DNA of 64,000 nucleotides, taken from contig CM060174.1 of assembly GCA_030549775.1 (NCBI GenBank), positions 69,045,966 to 69,109,965 on the forward strand. The letters are read 5' to 3'. The notes beneath the pieces are model-generated. The model made no database searches. It had not been told where the DNA came from and worked only from the letters and a program-made list of their open reading frames with translations. Below, in pieces: positions 61,480-64,000 of the stretch (the stretch's first letter is position 1; each line of letters opens with the position of its first letter). The position numbers and the translations under genes were made by a program. The stretch comes from Tamarix chinensis (lineage: Eukaryota > Streptophyta > Magnoliopsida > Caryophyllales > Tamaricaceae).

Positions 61480-62185
61480 TGATGCAGGAGCATCTCAATC
61501 TCAATCTTACTCTTCTAAGGATGAAGAACAAGAATTAACATACTTAGAGATGATACTAATTATTCTTTAAAATCCTAATAATTCTAATGCTTTGTTTAAT
61601 AACTCGTGCAAGTATTATATATGTTTACAAGAAAATCAAACCATTAAAGATCTTTGATTTACAGGAAAATAGGATTACAAGGATTACAAAGTTGCATGGA
61701 AGATATGGCTACAAGACACATACCTTGATTACATATATTAATTCGTTATTTTACATATTTAAAGTATTGTATAGCTTTGTTATTTTATTATATACTATAT
61801 AATATTTGTAATTTCTCATTGTAATTACTATATATATAACCATGCATGTTGTTAGCCGTTGTTAATTGGGTCAGTTTTGTATGCATTGAGATAACACAGA
61901 ATGAATGAATGAAATCAACAATTAGAGAGCATCTTCAAGCCCTTTCTTCTTCTTCTTCAAGTGTTAGTTTCTTGAAGAGTTACAGATTATTCTCTAGAGA
62001 AATAAGAGATTTTTCTATTGAAAATACTTAATCTTGGATTAGATCAATACCAGGTTATCAAGGCTACCAAGATCAACATACACAAGTCAAGCATACAATT
62101 GTCTTGGGAAGAATTTTGCAGCTTATGATGCCAAGATAAAAGTCCTGAATTGTAGAAGATTATTCCTTTATGATCTTATTCATCA
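61480..62185 (+). repeat. 3' LTR of the old gypsy element
   Basis: It starts TGATGCAGGAGCATC and ends CTTATTCATCA, followed by AAATG. It pairs with the LTR at 43014. Confidence 0.8.
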
Positions 62186-62246
62186 AAATGTATGTATGAA
62201 ATTCATTGACCTTGAGAGGAAGGAAAGAGTGAAAATGCTACATAAA

Positions 62247-64000
62247 TCAATATCCAAATGCACTGCTCATATAGACAGCAATAGCGATCTCGTGTAAAAC
62301 CATTTCGCTAAATGAATAAGAATTTGTGGTGTGTTGCTTCTTTATAAAGCCTCTGACTCCTCGTACCAGTGGGATTAAATTCAAAATTTAGAGGTCTAAT
62401 CTTGATTTTCACTCCCACTGGATCCCTTACTGTCACCTTGTACTTCTCCATATTCGGCCACATTAGTAACTTTCCTAAACACTTTCCTTAATCCAACTAA
62501 ATTCGTAATCATCATGCTTGGCATGTTAAGATTAGAGCACCATGCTTTCCTTTTACTTGGGTAACCAACACCCATAGCTCGTCTCACAGATTCATCATCA
62601 ACACCTGGCATAGCTCATGGGTATTGAAAGAAATATTTTGAATCGATGATAAATACAAGTCCTGAATCAATGGATTAAGAAGGGTTGATAGACCCTGCTC
62701 CAAATACAAATGGAGTCGCTAGAACAAATTGGTTAGCTTGTTTTGCTTGAATGGGAGAAAAGAATGGTTAACTTGATCTACAGATGTCATCATTGCTGAC
62801 ATAATAGCAGAAGGATCCCAATTAGGATATCTTTGCTTTATCAATGCAGGCACACCAAATACATGTAGAGTGGCCATGCTTGCTCCAGACATAAGCGAAA
62901 TGTTGCCCTGGATTAAGGCATGGGATAGGATACACAATAGAGTGAGTGATTTTCCTATATGTGATTTATTACAATCACTAAACTATGGCAGGCAGTAACG
63001 AATCTGCCCAAAATTACGGACCATACACTTGACAGATGGTTTTTGGCAGTCATTTACTTTCAATGCATCTGAGATGAACCTTCATTATCCGTAGACTAGA
63101 CCCAGTAATATTTTTCACATAATATCGATGATTCAGGACATGATTCTATTATGACTTCCATGATGGTTATGAGAACATATAACTGAAATTTCACGAACAG
63201 GGCATGCAAACCTATAGTTTTTTTCAGCAGACAATGTGAATAATCTCTAACCTTTGATATAATGACCACCTTAACTGTTGAGGCTCCATGCTGCCCAGAT
63301 AGTGGAACCTGGAGCCATGATAGTTGGTTTGAGGACCTGATCTGCAGTTTGCAAAAGGGAGTTGTTCACATCAAGTCCGCTAGAGGAGAATGATGCCTAG
63401 TTGGCCCCTCCAGTGTATATATTGCTTGCTTTCCTTCCAAGAATCTGGCAGTTTCAGTAAATGCCACTCCTCTACCAGTTCTGCCTGAGTTTCCTCAAAT
63501 TATAGTACTACCACAATGCCTGGGAAGAATACTGATAAAACTGAGTGAAAGGTTTATGCCATTTAGCTCATCATCAAGTCTTTAACGTGTCAACCAGTTG
63601 TCTCTTAGAATGGAAGGTCCACAGAAAGGATTTCTTCAACGGCATATAAAAATCAACGCCCAAATCACTGGTTAGGAAAAAATATGTTGGATTGGAATAT
63701 AAAACTAACGACTTCTCTAACAAGAGCATCCCAAGCCATGCCGCAGAAGCTTGTATGTTGTTCAAGATAATTCCAGGAACTTGGTCTGAAACTATATCTG
63801 GTTCCAACGTCATCATAAATCCAGCAGCTTTTACGTTCTGTATCGTTTCAGCAACTTTAACAATGCTTGCACCGGGATATCAAGGTTCATGTTCTTATAA
63901 AATACTCCCTCCTCTTCTTAAATTCTTCAAATTATAAATCCTGCAGGACATTTGTATACCAATGTAACTCTATCATGCACTGAAAAACCTAAATCTGTTC
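62247..64000 (-). pseudogene. Plant subtilase (S8 family) gene, broken, running off the right edge
   Basis: From right to left on the minus strand: VKVAETIQNVKAAGFMMTLE and DIVSDQVPGIILNN (63880-63740); GVAFTETARFLEGKQAIY (near 63450); DVNNSLLQTAD, then VLKPTIMAPGSTIWAAWS (63390-63300). The catalytic-Ser segment is GNISLMSGASMATLH with Ser codon at 62878-62880, then GVPALIKQRYPNWDPSA. The C-terminal fibronectin-like part follows (ATPFVFGAGSINP, MPGVDDESVRRA, ITNLVGLRKVFRKVTNV), ending YSFSEMVLHEIAIAVYMSSA. The usual GTSMATPH is GASMATLH. Stops and frame changes occur in nearly every block and cannot all be introns, so it is called a pseudogene. Functional relatives are secreted serine proteases; the His and Asp of the triad would lie outside the window. 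Confidence 0.75.

Larger units (their letters stand above)
43014..62185 (+). mobile_element. Old Ty3/gypsy element carrying a nested Athila-like element
   Basis: LTRs at 43014-43798 and 61480-62185 share the order GAGCATCTCAATCTCAATCTTA, GATCAACATA and ATTAGAGAGCATCTT. A decayed primer site (TGGTAACAAAGC) follows the left LTR and a purine tract (CAAGGGGAGAA) precedes the right one. Flanks are GAATG on the left and AAATG on the right, a probable duplication with one change. Gag, protease, RNase H and integrase remnants occur in plus orientation. The interior is split by the minus-strand element at 45952-59261. The original length was about 5.9 kb, with most of the RT missing. The C-terminal LRTNSSLQGEND tail resembles CRM-like gypsy proteins, but the clade is uncertain. 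Confidence 0.82.

Overview
The window looks like a repeat-rich piece of a flowering-plant nuclear genome. Reasons: the DNA is AT-rich, introns have GT...AG borders, LTR retrotransposons carry plant initiator-tRNA primer sites, En/Spm (CACTA) transposons are present, and there is a plant-type heavy-metal-associated isoprenylated protein (HIPP) and a plant subtilase. I could not identify the species; a monocot is only a guess. No bacterial-type operon, CRISPR array, tRNA or rRNA was seen. Only one gene appears intact; nearly everything else is transposable elements in various stages of decay, several of them nested.

Layout. 1-405: edge of a minus-strand gypsy LTR. 1840-2496: the two-exon HIPP gene (minus). 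3541-3896 and 18800-19735: a degenerate TTTCACCAT-like repeat split by a CACTA transposon (about 3897-18799). Inside that old CACTA sits a younger CACTA of the same broad family (5266-10543) with matching 3-bp target duplications. A copia-like LTR fragment (12540-13215) also interrupts the old element's transposase. The young element keeps a nearly complete C48-protease/transposase_24-type gene but has no TNP2 transposase; the old element has a decayed TNP2.

19736-25357: anonymous AT-rich DNA. 25363-38738: a complete 13.4-kb Ty3/gypsy chromodomain element (Tekay/Del-like) with LTRs of more than 4 kb and a perfect 5-bp target duplication. Its gag-pol is closed by frameshifts, stops and an integrase Glu-to-Lys change. 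Its LTRs carry a telo-box-like array, a 45-bp minisatellite that differs in copy number between the LTRs, and a conserved 30-codon leader ORF.

38744-43013: older decayed repeats, with one LTR-like end at 42073. 43014-62185: a second, much older gypsy element. Its protease reading frame is split at the DSG motif by a minus-strand Athila-like element (45952-59261) that left a perfect 5-bp duplication. The Athila-like element in turn carries an ACCGGT-rich foldback MITE (47527-47836) and, inside one LTR, a probable plus-strand solo LTR. 62247-64000: a broken subtilase gene (minus) running off the right edge.

The elements therefore record an insertion order: host repeat, old CACTA, young CACTA on the left; old gypsy, Athila, MITE and solo LTR on the right. 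The large chromodomain element in the middle is comparatively recent.
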